Source: Andrena cerasifolii (lineage: Eukaryota; Arthropoda; Insecta; Hymenoptera; Andrenidae). Taken from it: a DNA stretch of 64,000 nucleotides. A program made the position numbers and the translations under genes. The DNA lies in the NCBI RefSeq assembly GCF_050908995.1, contig NC_135119.1:5828001-5892000 (forward strand), read 5' to 3'. Of this stretch, positions 34,865 to 47,489 are shown in pieces (position 1 is the stretch's first letter; each line of letters starts with the position of its first letter). The notes beneath the pieces were generated by a model. The model made no database searches. It had not been told where the DNA came from and saw only the letters and a program-made list of their open reading frames with translations.

Positions 34865-37435
34865 TGCAATTTTTCCCACTAATTATAGTGTGATAAGAAT
34901 CTCTTCTCGGGACCTAAACATGTTGCTGCTTCCTGAACACGTGAGTTTCCTGAAAATGGGAGACTCTGAATGCCATCGGTAAAGAAAATTCTTTCACAGT
35001 ATGATCGTAGATAGGATGTCCCGTTTAAATCGATCCCCGTGAATAAGTAGATCTCGTAACCGTTCCTGATACAGAAAAATATATGAAAGAAAAGTTGAAT
35101 GGTTTCGAGGGGGATATAATTTGACGTCAGTAGTTTTTTGTAGGTGAACACGTAGGGGTGATATGGTTGTCAGCTTTTGCTTTTCTAAATGGAACTACAT
35201 ACATTTTATTAATCCACTATTCGGTGCAGTTCTTTATTTCCTATGATAAAAATATTAGCCGTGTCTAGCTGACATATTTATTTAACACTATTTGAATAGC
35301 GAGAACATAGGGTGGATGTACCAGTTTATGACACGTACCAGGGAATGGACATTTTTTATTAAAATTAATAAAATAAGTTATTAAAATAAGCAACTAATTA
35401 ATTCGAGACTTCTTTTAATTTCTTGTTTCATATCCAAATTATTTTTGCAGCACGTAGAATCAATCGCGCTGCAAACATAATTTCATAATAGTGTTCATTC
35501 ATTAGCCTTAAGTGTTCATGTATTGGTGCGTTTACCCTAACTGACAATGAGCCCTGATTATTTTCTACTATTGTGTTTCGATGAATGGGCGACGAAATAC
35601 GTATCGATTGCTCTCGTGTAGCTATAGTTTTATAATTTGTCGGTTTTACTGAATGATTTCTGCATGATTATTTAACCAGTAGATTTTCATCCCCCGAAAA
35701 TGGAAACAAAATATAACAACTAGACGAGTCATGACTACATACGCATTTACGCGTGTTCAATATAACTTTCTCATCACTTTTGACATAAATAATTATTGAT
35801 CTTAGTTTATTTGAAATATGCAGAGAATCGTGGTGTAAAAGACGTTTTCTTTTCCAGCGAGTTCCAAAATTTAACGTTTTCTACCGTTGCCCTTTATTAG
35901 CTGACTTTCAGAGGAATTATGAGACTGTAACAAAATTTGATAGTGTAATTTATTAAAGCTTTCCATCTTCAATAGGTATTGATAAGATCTTAAACTCTGA
36001 AGATCTCATACTTAAGCTCATAAGATCTTGTGTAATCGCTTGTGAAGATCAGTTTTCCCGTATTCATTAATGCAGGCTCGTTTTCTGCAAACCTTAAATG
36101 CATTCGTTTAATTTGTTTGAAATCCATCTCTGCCACGATTCTCGTCTCTAGCTTTAAAAAGCTGAATTGATTAAGACTTCCATTCTAGCACCAAACGGTA
36201 ACCCTTATCTTGATGATATTTCATATTTACTTTTGCATCTATCGATAATTTGATTCATCTTTGAAAAACTCACTCCAAAAGAAAATTTGTCCTACACCTA
36301 ATAGTTGTCAAGATATTCCAGACAATTTGTTTTCGACCCCCAACTTTAGGGGCTGTGTACACCCCTTCAACATGGGCGATTGCCGATAACAAAAAATACG
36401 TGTCAAATATTTTTCACTATTCTCTATTTTTCACTATTTTCACAGTCTCATCAAAATCGACGTGTGCGGGTTCGATATGTTCCCGTGTATGCACAATAAG
36501 GATGAAGAATACTACATTGTAAGCTATTGATCAATTAATACGTTAAATATAGTCGAGAATTTGATCCTTAAAAAATCATTATTTATTATCACTTACAGGC
36601 ACCTTAGTTTTACAAATTAAATAAAACACAGGGTGTCTGATAAATTATGGAGTATATTTCCGTGACTGGTTTAACACTTTGCGAGAACAATAAAACAGAA
36701 AACTATTACATACCTATGCGTCTTTCTGGCTAAAGACACATATATATAATAGTTCTTACACACGAGCGTATTATTTTATTTTCATTACATTACGTAACTA
36801 TCATGATAACTACTTAGCATTGGCGTATTTCCTAGCTTTCACCAACCTGTCCAGACGTCCAAATACCTACAGCCATCGCAGCCAGCGCTCATATGCTTCT
36901 AGCGTTAGGAGTTTGCGGCAGTAACGTTTCAACCGTACCTATGTATTACGAAGAGTCGCACTCTAATCAGCGTCATGCTAACAGACAAATGATTCAACGA
37001 GTGTAACAGACGCTCACTGAATGCGATACGTTCTGATCATTCCATGAAAACCATAGTCATCAACAAATTCGCCAGGAAGTAGGAGTAGCACTCTAGGTTG
37101 ATTTAGATAACATTCCTTACTTCAGTACAGAAAGTTTTTCTTTGCGACATCGTAGCTCGAACTCAGTGGTCGGCACCGTATTTCACAACAACAAAATGGA
37201 TCTCTATTCTTTCGCACAATGTAGGAGCTCTTGGACTGAAATTGTTCCACGAATAGCTTTTTGCCATTTGTTAAATTAACATCTTTATAGTCCACGATTC
37301 TAACCATGCCTTTTATGAACGGATGAACTAAAATTTACACGAGACACTGTTTTAAATCACCGCCGTAGTACTCAGTGGTGGGCATTCGAAAGTCCGCTAC
37401 GGATTGCGTGCGGCGTTGCCACCATTGGTTCCTCC
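34865..37435. other. No gene; one MITE and weak repeat traces
   Basis: Apart from the MITE at 35310-35537, only traces were seen: ACACAGGGTGTCTGATAAAT at about 36627, a MITE-end motif, and CGGGTTCGATATGTTCCCGTG at about 36467, a diverged relative of the family B end (motif given in two overlapping parts: CGGGTTCGA and TGTTCCCGTG). Confidence 0.45.
35310..35537. mobile_element. TA-flanked MITE, 228 bp
   Basis: Ends GGGTGGATGTACCA and, from the right, GGGTAAACGCACCA, with TA at 35308-35309 and 35538-35539. Same family as 10540-10779. Confidence 0.65.
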
Positions 37436-37439
37436 TTAA

Positions 37440-38100
37440 GGGGGGAGCCTGGTGTAACTAAATGAAAATCGAGGCATTATTCGGGAATTTTTTTTAAAGA
37501 AAGTATTTGATAGATCTTTCTGAAACTTTCAGGATATTGTATTAACAGGTTAAGGTATATAACAAAAAAAATTTATTAAAAAAGAGCGGCAAATAACAAA
37601 GTTATGCCCAGTCCGTTGGCGACGCAATTATTGCACTGCGGGTAACGTAGCGTCTTTTGGTTTCATCTGAAACCAAAAATCGAACAATTTTCTTTTAGTT
37701 TATGAGAGTACGCACAGAATGAAGAAATTTGAAACTTAAAAGATGCAAAATGAACAAATGGCGGCCTCTTGAATAAAAAGTTCACTGTTTCCAACGAAAT
37801 TTTGCCTTAAATGTCTAAAAAAAAGTTATTTATTTAAACAATATCATTATACTAATAACTTAGTACTATGAAGAAAATGTTCACAAATATCCGTGCACAA
37901 GGCCAAGTCGATTGGTTGAATATTTTTTGAGTTACATTGCCCGCAAAGTATAAAACTGTGGTTTCGAGAAAAACACATTTCAAGTTTTGTGGTAGCCTGG
38001 CGCTCCGTAGCAAAATCGGCTATATCCGCTTTAATTTTTCGAATTTCGTTTTGCTGTTTTGGGAGCATATTATCGTGATGTTTAACTATTGATTTATGCA
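37440..38100. mobile_element. Probable truncated TTAA foldback element
   Basis: TTAA (37436-37439) followed by GGGGGGAGCCTGGTGTAACT resembles the left ends of the elements at 60209 and 8698. Downstream, TTTCGAGAAAAACACATTTC recalls the interior of the 5497/8698 family. The right terminus was not found, so the end given is approximate. Confidence 0.45.
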
Positions 38101-39141
38101 AAAAACCACGCTCCGTTCGAGGGACCCGCAGCAGGTCTCAACTCTCGAAAATCAGACTATAGCTTTCAATATAAACGCAACACGTCCACTATGGGTAGAC
38201 TTGTATACACTTATTTTCCCTTAGCCAACAATAGGGATGGTCCTTCGAGTGAAGTTCTATAGTCGGCACATCACGTGCAACATCTAACAACACCCGATCG
38301 ATCTGAATAATCACCAACAGGTATTAAACAATAATTATAATCACCGGGTTACTGGCATGTGAAAACGCTCGTGCACGACGTGTGCTCCCATTCTTTCATT
38401 CCCGGAATACAGCAGCACTGGTTTGAATGATTAATAATCGTCCAATGGGTAAATTTATGCGCATAACTCATAAAAGAGCAAGTTTACGATTGCACATTTA
38501 ACGTGTTCCGCTACAAAATTGTAACGTAAAAGCATTTTGGAATACGTATGTATCCACACAAGTCAAGTAAAAAGCTCAAACGTGTCTTCAGCGTTTACGC
38601 AAAATTAAGCTTTGACGCGCCGTGAAGTTTCAATAACATTCTACGACTGTGCATAATATTATCAGGAGTAGCCATTTATTATTCTGCTTTTAGAAACAAA
38701 GATATTTACCAATATTAACACTACTCGTGATTTTTGTATTGTTTTATATCGTTTGAGCCGTCTTAATAGTTCAGTTTCGAATAATGTTCAAATCATCTTT
38801 GTGTTGCATTTTATATTCGTAAAAGAAAATACTAGGATTAGATAGAGTTAATAAAGTTTATATCACTGTATGCTCTATAATTCGGTATTAACGCTAATTT
38901 TTGTATTTCATAAGAATAAATTCAATTTATAACAGGACTCAGGAAATTGGTGACAGTAAGCTTTGACAATGGAGCAAAATTATGGATGTTTCTCTACTTA
39001 TTTTTTTTTTGTATAGTATCTTAAGGCAGCGTACTAAAGGTAGGTAATACTAATTTTCTATGAAAACTGTAAATTATTCCTGAAAAAAATTCTTATAAAT
39101 GGCTTACTTTTCCGGCCGTCACAGTGGTGTTCCCCCTCCAA

Positions 39142-39852
39142 GGGGGAATCCTATTTTATGGGCTAAAAATATAGCAAAAGTTGGGATTTTTTTTAAGAAA
39201 CTGGCAATTTGATTCGTCTGGAATTTTGACCATGTTTTTATGCATCCTTGAAGAAGTTGCAGTTTCCTTTATTCATTTTTGATAATAAATATAGGCGTTA
39301 TGCACGCCGCGTAAAAATCGTGGTCCGCTGGTGTGCTTGATATTTACCTTGCAGGTAATCTGAAACAGAAAAATGAAACGGCGTTTTACTTTGTACATAT
39401 GTAGCTTAAATTTGATGAACCAGAATACAACTAAGTTCTCTTTTTTTGTTACATAAGAAAATCGACGCAAATTAGGATCGAAAGAATTAAAGGTTCAGAT
39501 CTTCCAGTTTGAAAACTCTCCACACCGCTCAATAAACTTTTTTGTTTTTTGCTGGTTCTTCAATTTCAAGCTACGTGCGTATAAAGTAAAACGCCGATTC
39601 ATATTTCTGTTTCAGATTACCTGGTAAATAAATACCAGGCACACCAACGGGCGCCGAATTTTGCGCGGCGTGATGGTCGATCATGCATAACTCCTATATT
39701 TAGGTATTTTTAAAAATTAATAAAAAAGCACTGCAGCTTCTTCGAAGATGCATCAAAACATGGCCAAATTTTCGGATGAATTGAAGCGCTAAGTTCTTAA
39801 AAAAGAAATCCCAAATTTTGCTGTTTTTAGCCCAAAGAATAGGAATCTCCCC
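39142..39852. mobile_element. TTAA foldback element, 711 bp
   Basis: The ends GGGGGAATCCTATTTTATGG and, from the right, GGGGAGATTCCTATTCTTTG are inverted, with arms of about 280 bp that fold along nearly the whole element (AAAATTTGATG, AAGTAAAACGCCG and TTTCTGTTTCAGATTACC pair with their left-arm counterparts). The right flank is TTAA (39853-39856); the left is CCAA, apparently mutated. The fragment at 60025-60204 is the right end of the same family. Confidence 0.75.
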
Positions 39853-39856
39853 TTAA

Positions 39857-42098
39857 AGCGTTACTTGCGATAAATCATACTCAGCAGTATTCTAGGGGTG
39901 TAGAAAGGCTGCCTGTCCATTAGTTAATTAGTACACTTAATTTTTTCAAGAGAGAATACGATCACCGATGCGACATATGAATGCCCAGTGCCTAGCAATG
40001 GAGGCCATTCTGAAAACCCTTTACGATTACTTGTAAGATTCCAGTGAGGCACGCAAAATACTGAAACTTAAATCAGCATTATCTTGGGAACAAGAAGTTT
40101 GCGAAGTCATACTTATTATGACTTCTTTCTCGGATCCGAACTGTAGAATAAGTCCCTAAATTTTTCAACACATATGTACAAACCTATTCTTTTCTAAACT
40201 CCTTTTGTAACAAAGGTAATAATTATTTTAATTAGAAATATTCTTTCCAATACAATTATTGCTGCATACGATGGAACACTGTGGTTGAAGAGATTTCTTT
40301 GGTTCTGAGTGAAGTTGGTCTTCTCCATACAGGCTGCACAATTAAAAGTGTTACCAGCTAACGTCGTTACAATTATGTGAGATATGACATTTGTATCCCT
40401 TTTTTAAAGATTGCTTTATTTCTAGCAGGACATTACTCAATAAGGTTTGATTTTTTGTAAAAGCCTGTAGATTATACTAAGATTATGAAAATTTCTTTAA
40501 ATAGGTACAGTATGTTTTCAGAAACGTACGTTTGTAATTTATTTCTTTATGAGTAAAATAACCATAGCATTCTCAAGGCCATGGCAAAGACACAAAGGAG
40601 AAATAGTGAGTATGTAAAGAGCAGGAAAAAGCTTTCTGCGGTCTTCCTCGCGGACTGCTTTCTTCCTTTGTAAGACGCGCAAGTAGAAATTCCTAGTGTA
40701 TGGTCAGACACGGACCACGCACTCACGCCGTGAATGCATTATACACTTGCTGGATGCTATGCGTATTTCAAGTCCAGTTACAAGCATACCATTACTAAGT
40801 AGAGCATTTTAATATTGCATGTGATGTTGGAAATGTATTATTTAAAAATATCGTTGCTCCCTTTCCGCAACAAGGTTTAAAAGTTGCTTACTCCTGATCC
40901 AGAAATTTAGCGTTATGACTTCGACAGTGTGTAATTATTATTTTATTTTCCAAGAAATTAAATATACACTTAGCGATGTGAAGTTATACGTTAACATAAT
41001 TATTAAAAAAGTGAGGAAGACGTTAGCATTAACTAAATACGATAACATAAAGGAAGACTAATTTAATCATGTGCCTATAGTCGAATTAACGAAAGAAGGC
41101 ACCTGGGCGGCCCGTAGGCCAGCGCGCGTGGCTCGGGAGAGGCCCAATGCCTGCTCCGTACTTCGTGCGACGTTGCCACGTTGTGCGGCAGATCGGACGT
41201 CTCTTTCTATCTTCAAGTGCAACTGTGTCTCTTTCACTCGCTCGATAAAACAGATTCCTGCATCTACAAGTCTATCCACGCCAAATCGATCACATTTTTA
41301 GAGACTTTGATCAGAATGCAATATGTATTTTGTGAATCATGTGAAATTATGGAAAGGTTGGAGTCATTGTTTAACAGGTTTCGAACTTGGTTACAAAATA
41401 CAGAGTTAATGAAATTCTTCATCGGTTAATAACAGCTCGTGCTGACTTTAATTTTCAAAATTCCATTCTCGAAAGTAGAATATTTCGTGCGTGAAATGTG
41501 AAAAATAAAATTTTGGTTATAATTTTAAAAATTACAAAATTAATTTTCCAATATAAAAAAGGGTATTGGAATAGCCCGCACTTTCTAGATTAAAATGAAA
41601 AGAGAATGAATTCAATACGATAAAGAGTTTCCGAGATAAAAATTCACAAGTACAGCTCGGTTTCATGGAAATAGGCAAAAATTGAACAAATTCAAAACCA
41701 GCAAAGTGATGACTGAAATCCCTTCCTATATAATATTTCAGTTGGAACAAAATCCCTGACATCGAGTGCAAAAAGTGATTGATTTGCCGTGGAATGACGC
41801 TAAATAGAATAAGAATCCTATTCTGCATGGCGCGTGCCGCAATAGTCAATAAGATTCGACACTGTCAAATCTCTATGGAAAGGACGTTGGGTTCGCCCTC
41901 TGGAAGAGGATAGCAATATGCACCCGACAAGGACAATGATTACTCTAGGCCTACAGCTAGTAGTCGAAAGTCATTGGCCAAGGCGTAGGGAGCCGGGTAG
42001 GGGAAGCACCAATCGCGAGCGTGGAGTAGCGGCAACGTCGCAAATTCTGGCCTCGGTCCCAAGGTGCCTTCTTTCGTTAGTTTGACTATAGTATATAC
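39857..42098. other. No gene; contains an inverted repeat pair
   Basis: 39857-41070 is blank. The segment 41076-41190 is repeated inverted at about 41990-42098; shared blocks are CTATAGTC, TAACGAAAGAAGGCACCT and GCGACGTTGCC. They could be the ends of one 1-kb element or two copies of a short repeat. Between them nothing was recognised. Confidence 0.5.
41076..42098. repeat. Inverted repeat pair sharing AACGAAAGAAGGCACCT
   Basis: Left arm about 41076-41190, right arm about 41990-42098 in reverse orientation. Both arms are GC-richer than the DNA between them. The open frames overlapping both arms (41067-41301 and 41940-42158) are explained by this repeat. Confidence 0.6.
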
Positions 42099-42106
42099 AT
42101 ATCCTC

Positions 42107-42373
42107 CATGATGTAAGGATATAAGGTGTGCTCTTGCGCACCCTTTCAAATTAGCCAATAATTCCCAAAATTAGCCTCTTCCCAAAATCCTTCACATTGG
42201 ATTTTCAACCAATAGGATAGAATGAATTTGTCAACATTTCGATAACGCGTCCGTACACTTACATATGCATTCATATACATACATACATATTTTAATATGG
42301 CGGAAATTGGGAATGCGCAGTAAAATACGAAAATGAGCCGCTCAGCGGACACACCTTATATCCTTACATCATG
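42107..42373. mobile_element. P-element-superfamily MITE, 267 bp
   Basis: The two ends share a perfect inverted repeat of 24 bp beginning CATGATGTAAGGATATAAGG and continuing TGTG. An exact 8-bp duplication, ATATCCTC, flanks it (42099-42106 and 42374-42381). Drosophila P-element ends begin CATGATG, have ATAAGGTG at nearly the same spacing, and duplicate 8 bp. The interior has no transposase; it contains an ATGGCGG...GCGCAGTAAAA stretch near the right end. Insertion lies next to the arm at 41990-42098. The superfamily call rests on terminal similarity and duplication length. Confidence 0.82.
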
Positions 42374-42560
42374 ATATCCTCCTGGAAACCAAACAAATTA
42401 AAATGCAAACTAGAAAATGTTTGATATTCCGTTTAGTTTTAGCGTTAGTAGTCTGTAAACCTCTCAATTGGATGTTCTATGTAACAGCTTCACATTCTTT
42501 CTAATTGTTGATGATAAAGGAGGATCGTAAAAAATGGTAAAAATCTGGGTAGCTCCGACA

Positions 42561-42934
42561 CCTAAAATATTAATAAAGCACCATGGAAGTTTACCTTAAA
42601 ATTTGTATGGTTTTTGATATCCTACAATACAGTGATAAAGAATTTTCGAAAAAAACATATTTTTCAAAATTTATCACCATAACGCTTTTTTAAAACAAAT
42701 TTTTTATAACTTTCCCATCATATTTTCGGTAAATAACTGTATATAGTAAATAATATAGTAAATAATTGTATCTTTACCGAAAATATAATGGGAAAGAAAT
42801 AAAAAAAAATCTTTTAAAAAAGCGTTATAGTGATAAATTTAAATTTTTTTTTTTTCGTAAATTTTTTACCACCGTATTGGAGGATATCAAAACCCATACA
42901 ACTTTTGAGGTAAACTTTCATCGATATTTTTACG
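42561..42934. repeat. Near-complete palindrome, ~370 bp
   Basis: Left arm about 42561-42735 and right arm about 42770-42934 pair along most of their length: GGAAGTTTACC with GGTAAACTTTC, TGATATCC with GGATATCA, TAACGCTTTTTTAAA with TTTAAAAAAGCGTTA, and ATTTTCGGTAAA at the apex. The loop is about 30 bp. No target duplication recognised; probably a foldback MITE. Confidence 0.8.
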
Positions 42935-44156
42935 GTTTCGCAGATATTCACGATGATATGAAAATTCAGTTTCATTGAGGAGGTATTTTCACCCCCAGGA
43001 CCGTTTCACTGCCGAAAGAAAGAATGGTTACGTTATTGTATATTATCACCACTTGAACTACATTGCTGCAAAGGTACAAGTTTTTTCTGAATTTTCGAGT
43101 TGCCTAACATCCCTTGTTAGATGCGGGGATGTTAGGATGTAGGATGAAGCAGGTATACGTAGGAATCGATAGTTGAGAGACGCTAATGAGAACTTGCAAG
43201 AGCCGGGATCTGTTGAAATGTCCTCTTTTGGAGAGGGCAAAGGTAACACCACAATCTATTAAAAAAACGAGCATTGTACGTCAAATTATGTCCAAAAGGC
43301 TGAATGTGGTATAAGGTCTTATATTACTTTTTCGAGTGGCTTGTAGTTTGTTGTTGTGTAAAAAGTGGCATTGCTCTGAAACAACCTGATGTTTTCTTGG
43401 TGCATTTGTTTTCAATGAACTATCTGTCTCATTTTAATTACCAACAGTGATGTGTTGTAGTCACCATTGGCTATTCGTTTTATCTGAAGCGAATCAAGGT
43501 TAATTGCGTCAGTTTGATGAAGGGAAGTTTTCAATATCCTTTGTAAAAGACTTTATACCCCTCACGTACAGAACGTCACAAGGGACACTCGTTTTCAAAC
43601 TCTCTGCAACGTCTAGTTAAAATTCACTTGGTTACGTCCCTTTGTTTACAAAAAATTCAATGATGGCGATACGTTTTGTCGATATAAAACACAGTGAATA
43701 ATTCAATGAGTGAGTGTTACGCGCCGATTTTGATGGAGCTTTGGTGGTAGATAGAAGGTCGAAAAATACTGGACTCATGCTCGACCAAATGCATAGATAT
43801 GCAATAATTGACAAGATACTTAACAATAAGGATTGTGAGATAACAGTTCGTAGAGAGAAACGTTTTATTATTTTAGAGTTTTCCTTTATGATAAATGTAG
43901 CACTTTAATCGAGCTGGAAATCATTGCAAAACATTATTTTCTGTGATTGAACTTGGGATTTTTACAATTTAGGTTTATGTTTCGAACATTACGATTAGGA
44001 TATCATTTTGTTTGAAAGAAGTTTGAAAATGTAAACGTATCTGACAGAGTTGTAGCGAATACAAGATCCCTATTGTTAAATATGTAACAGACTATTGATT
44101 GCCTCTGCAAAAAACTAGGTATATTAAAATTCAACTTGAAAAGAAACATCCCAAAA
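42935..44156. other. Gene-free stretch
   Basis: No gene or repeat recognised. Opposite-strand 64-residue frames at 43632-43908 overlap and have no recognisable content. Confidence 0.5.
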
Positions 44157-44491
44157 CGACCATATATGGGGTAAAGTGAGCTGAAATAATATACGAGTTT
44201 TAATGAAGGATATAATTATAAAATTAACTTTATTAGAACTTTTAAACTATTTAAACTATTTTTTAAAAAATATATTTCATTAATACAAGTTTAACGTTAA
44301 TAATTTGTACTTTGTAACTTTGTACTTTGTGTAAACACATTTTGTACTGAAAATGAGTTTTTAAATGAACTTTGTTTACATGAACAGTCTGACATGTTAT
44401 TACTAAAACAAATACATACATAATTATTAATAAAATACGTACTTATACTATCTAAATAAATTTTTTAACAAAAACATTTTATGTTTTTCTA

Positions 44492-46380
44492 TTACAATTT
44501 TGTTTTCAAATGGGCTTCAGTAATTTTTGGCAGACAGGTTTCACATAAAAATAATGATGTTTTAAAAAGATATTTAACGCACTGTTCATGAGCCCATGAA
44601 TTGCACTCCTGGCATTGAATCCATTGCTCGTTCGAGATGGATTGACTATAAAGTCTTTGGCATACTAAATAGACACGAACAATCTTCTTCATTTCTTCCT
44701 GTTTATACAAACTTCTTCTTCACTTCTCGTCGTTCTTCTTTCATAATTTTTCTTTTTACAGGTAACTTTTTCTTTGTCAATGCATTGCTTTGTTCTTCAA
44801 GTTCTTTTATACACGAATCTGAAGTTACAATTGCTGTGCTTCCTCTTCCATTAGAAGATTTTCTAACTTGACTAAAATCTACCTTTGGCACTGATAAAAT
44901 CTTGTCCATTTTTTCTTTGTCACTTATTTCGATCACAGGTACAGTCAAAGATTTATCATAATTATTATTAGCACTCGTAGAAGGTTGTGATGTATCTGGA
45001 ACAGGTTCATCATGTAATTTTTTTGTGTTACATACATCAACTAAGCTATTATTTACCACTGGCAACATGACTACATCATTTTCATTATTGCACTGATTTT
45101 CTGACAAATTTTCTAATGGTATCGGTTGTACTGATGCATCACAAAAAATTTCAACATTGGTTGGGATTGATGGAGCAAAGTCTTTTTCATGAAATTTAAA
45201 CCTATTTACAGGGGAAATTCCAGTGCATTCAAAACCACTTATAGCATTTTGAGGCACAGCAGCACGCATGTAAGCTTTTCCAAGTATTTGTCCCACTTTT
45301 CTCAGCGTTATAACCTGCCCTGGACGATTCCGCAAATACACAGAACACTCTTGGCTGTAATAGGTCTTGAATGGATTCATAAAACTTCTATCAAGAGGTT
45401 GTAGCTTGTGAGATGTATATGGTGGAAACATAATATATGAACAATCTGTTCTCGAGCTGCTTTCAGAAGTGCCAAGTTCTTGATATGTGTAGCATCACCA
45501 TCCAGCAAAAGAAGGACTGGATCATCCTGTGATGGTTTAGCAAATCTGCAAAAATGATTAAACCAAGTGGGGCAAAAAATGTCTATTTGCATCCATCCTG
45601 AGGGGTGAAAAACAGCAAGCGTGTCAGGAGGACATCCCTCTTACAACCCCAAGTTGATTTTTTTTCGCAGAAATATTAGTAAAGTTGGGATAAAATTTTC
45701 AGAAGCATTGCAACGGAAGACACTCATCACAGTTTCACCACGTTCACCTGATACTAATTTTCCCACTTGCTTCTCCCTTTCTCACTAATCACTTTGGGAA
45801 TACAGTTTGGAACCGCTGAGATACCAGACTCGTCGATGTTATATATACAGTTTCGTGAAAAATGATATTTAGACATTAATTCATCCAGCAAGACATAAAA
45901 CTTATCCACAACAACTTTGTTAAAACCACATGCCCTTGCAAATGACATCTTCCCTGGGGTCCTCAGTGTTAATGATGGGTGTCGCTTCATAAAGCTGAGG
46001 TACCAATCTTCACCAGCAATTTTATTGTCTTTGTTAAATCTGTGTGTAATTTTATGGGTTTCAGCAAAGTCAGAAGCTAATCTTCTGAGCTTCATTGGAC
46101 TCCATCCAAAATATACTTTAACCATTTCTAATAAATCCTGAACGAATACTTTTGCCAATTCAGGGGAAAAAGTACATGTAAATCTTCCCAGCTTCATGTC
46201 CGATACATTTTCTTTATTATTAGCGTGTTTTCCAATTGTTATTTTCAATGTACTCAATGATATACTGTAGTCTCTTAATGCTTTCTGTACAGTTGTATTT
46301 GTTTGGATTTGTTTCATGGCTATCCTCAAACTCTCTTTATTCCAAGACTGTATTTCCGTTTTTCGTTTGTATGTCTTCAT
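44492..46380 (-). pseudogene. pogo/Tigger transposase, multiple frameshifts
   Basis: Read from ATG 46380 leftwards. The first ~205 codons give the N-terminal CENP-B/psq-like helix (KALRDYSISLSTLKITI), the second DNA-binding domain (EDWYLSFMKRHPSLTLRTP) and the first catalytic Asp in YNIDESGIS. Near 45765 the frame shifts; reading resumes as QVGKLVSGERGETVMSVFRC with a stop inside, then LLLLDGDATHIKN holds the second Asp. Near 45425 another shift leads to PPYTSHKLQPLDRSF with the third Asp, about 36 residues after the second. A Ser/Asn-rich linker and a basic stretch (KKKLPVKRKIMKEERREVKK) follow. A last shift near 44720 gives a PHD-like zinc-finger tail (QWIQCQECNSWAHEQCV, then LCETC), typical of insect Tigger/jerky-like proteins; its first Cys pair looks damaged. 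At least three frameshifts and one stop make it inactive. Confidence 0.92.
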
Positions 46381-46431
46381 TTTATTCTGAAAAGAAAATA
46401 AATAAAAGAAACCTGTAGTTAATTATGTGTG

Positions 46432-47150
46432 ACGTCCCGGCCCAACCACATGGGTCACGCCGGTTAGTCTCCGCCGGCGCCGCTAGAGGTCTACTCTTCT
46501 CGCAAGTCCTATCGTCCACTCTCGTTCGTATATATACAAGTTCCAAGTCTAATTCCTCTTAGTCCCCGTGTGTCTAGGGCAGGCGCCGTCAGCTATAGCC
46601 CTACTGATGAAGTTTGGCTGACGGTCCCAAGACGAAACACGCACATATCCATCCCCCCCCCCTTCTTTTCCTCATCGATCTTTAATGCCAATCCACCTGC
46701 TGCCCCCGCACAGTAATCCAAAAAGCGTGCCCGCCCCCGAGGGATTACGGTGTTACGCCGGATGCGACGGGGCTTAAGTTCTAAACACACACATATCAGT
46801 TTCGTGTCAGTACCGTTCCGGCGTTCCAGTGGTAAGAAGAAGAGGGGCATAGAGGGGTCTGTTCTTCTTACCACTGGCACGACGGAAAGGTACTGACACG
46901 GAACGGATATGTGTGCGCAAACCTTTAAGATATCCATCCCTCTCTACGTTCCGGAACCAATCACCATCTCGGTTTCGGACCTAACATATGTATATATAAC
47001 AGGTTCGTAGGTTATAGCTGCCACCACCACGACGCGTGGTTTCCCAGCCAGCTGACAGGTTTAGGATATTGCGTATATCACTCCCGCGCATCTTTTCTTT
47101 GCAGCTTACCCCGATCACTTTGCCATATTGTGTACTCAGTGGAAAATTAA
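46432..47150. repeat. GC-rich insert, possibly solo LTR; long hairpin
   Basis: Inserted between the transposase start and the element's right end. It begins TGTGACGTCCCGGCCCAACC, includes a TATATATA box at about 46531 and a C-run at 46648. This resembles an LTR starting with TG, but no matching terminal duplication was found and the right edge is uncertain. Within it, 46787-46916 is a strong hairpin with ~53-bp arms (GTGTCAGTACCGTTCCGGCG against its complement) and a 20-base loop at 46841-46860. The 114-residue minus-strand frame crosses the hairpin and is not considered a gene. Confidence 0.45.
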
Positions 47151-47489
47151 TTATTTAATAATGTTAGGATTAATGTTTTCTCAAACGCGTGTACATGTAT
47201 ATTTATAAGCTTGTTTTAAAAACGCAGAAAAAATATGGAGTTGAAATAACACAGTTAAGACTCATTTATCCAAAAAGCTAAATTGAAGAGAAAATTAATC
47301 GGAAATCTCTAAATCTTAATTTTTAATTTTTTAAATGAATTTTTCGATATCTGAATGTGCATAATTATGATTGTGATATTACACACATTTATTACGTCAC
47401 CAAAATTTGTAAATATATTCTATTGTTAAAGAATAAATGAAGAAAGCTCATTTTACCCTGAGATTAACTTTACCCCGGTCTCCCCTATC

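Larger units (their letters stand above)
44157..47485 (-). mobile_element. Decayed pogo/Tigger element, ~3.3 kb
   Basis: This span contains a pogo/Tigger transposase pseudogene. Candidate ends are GGGGTAAAGTGAGCT at 44168 and, from the right, GGGGTAAAGTTAATCTC with a second AGGGTAAAATGAGCT just inside (47440-47475). GACC precedes GGGGTAAAGT at both ends, with a 7-bp insertion on the left. Exact termini and TA duplication are uncertain. An unrelated GC-rich sequence (46432 to about 47150) separates the transposase start from the right end. Confidence 0.6.
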
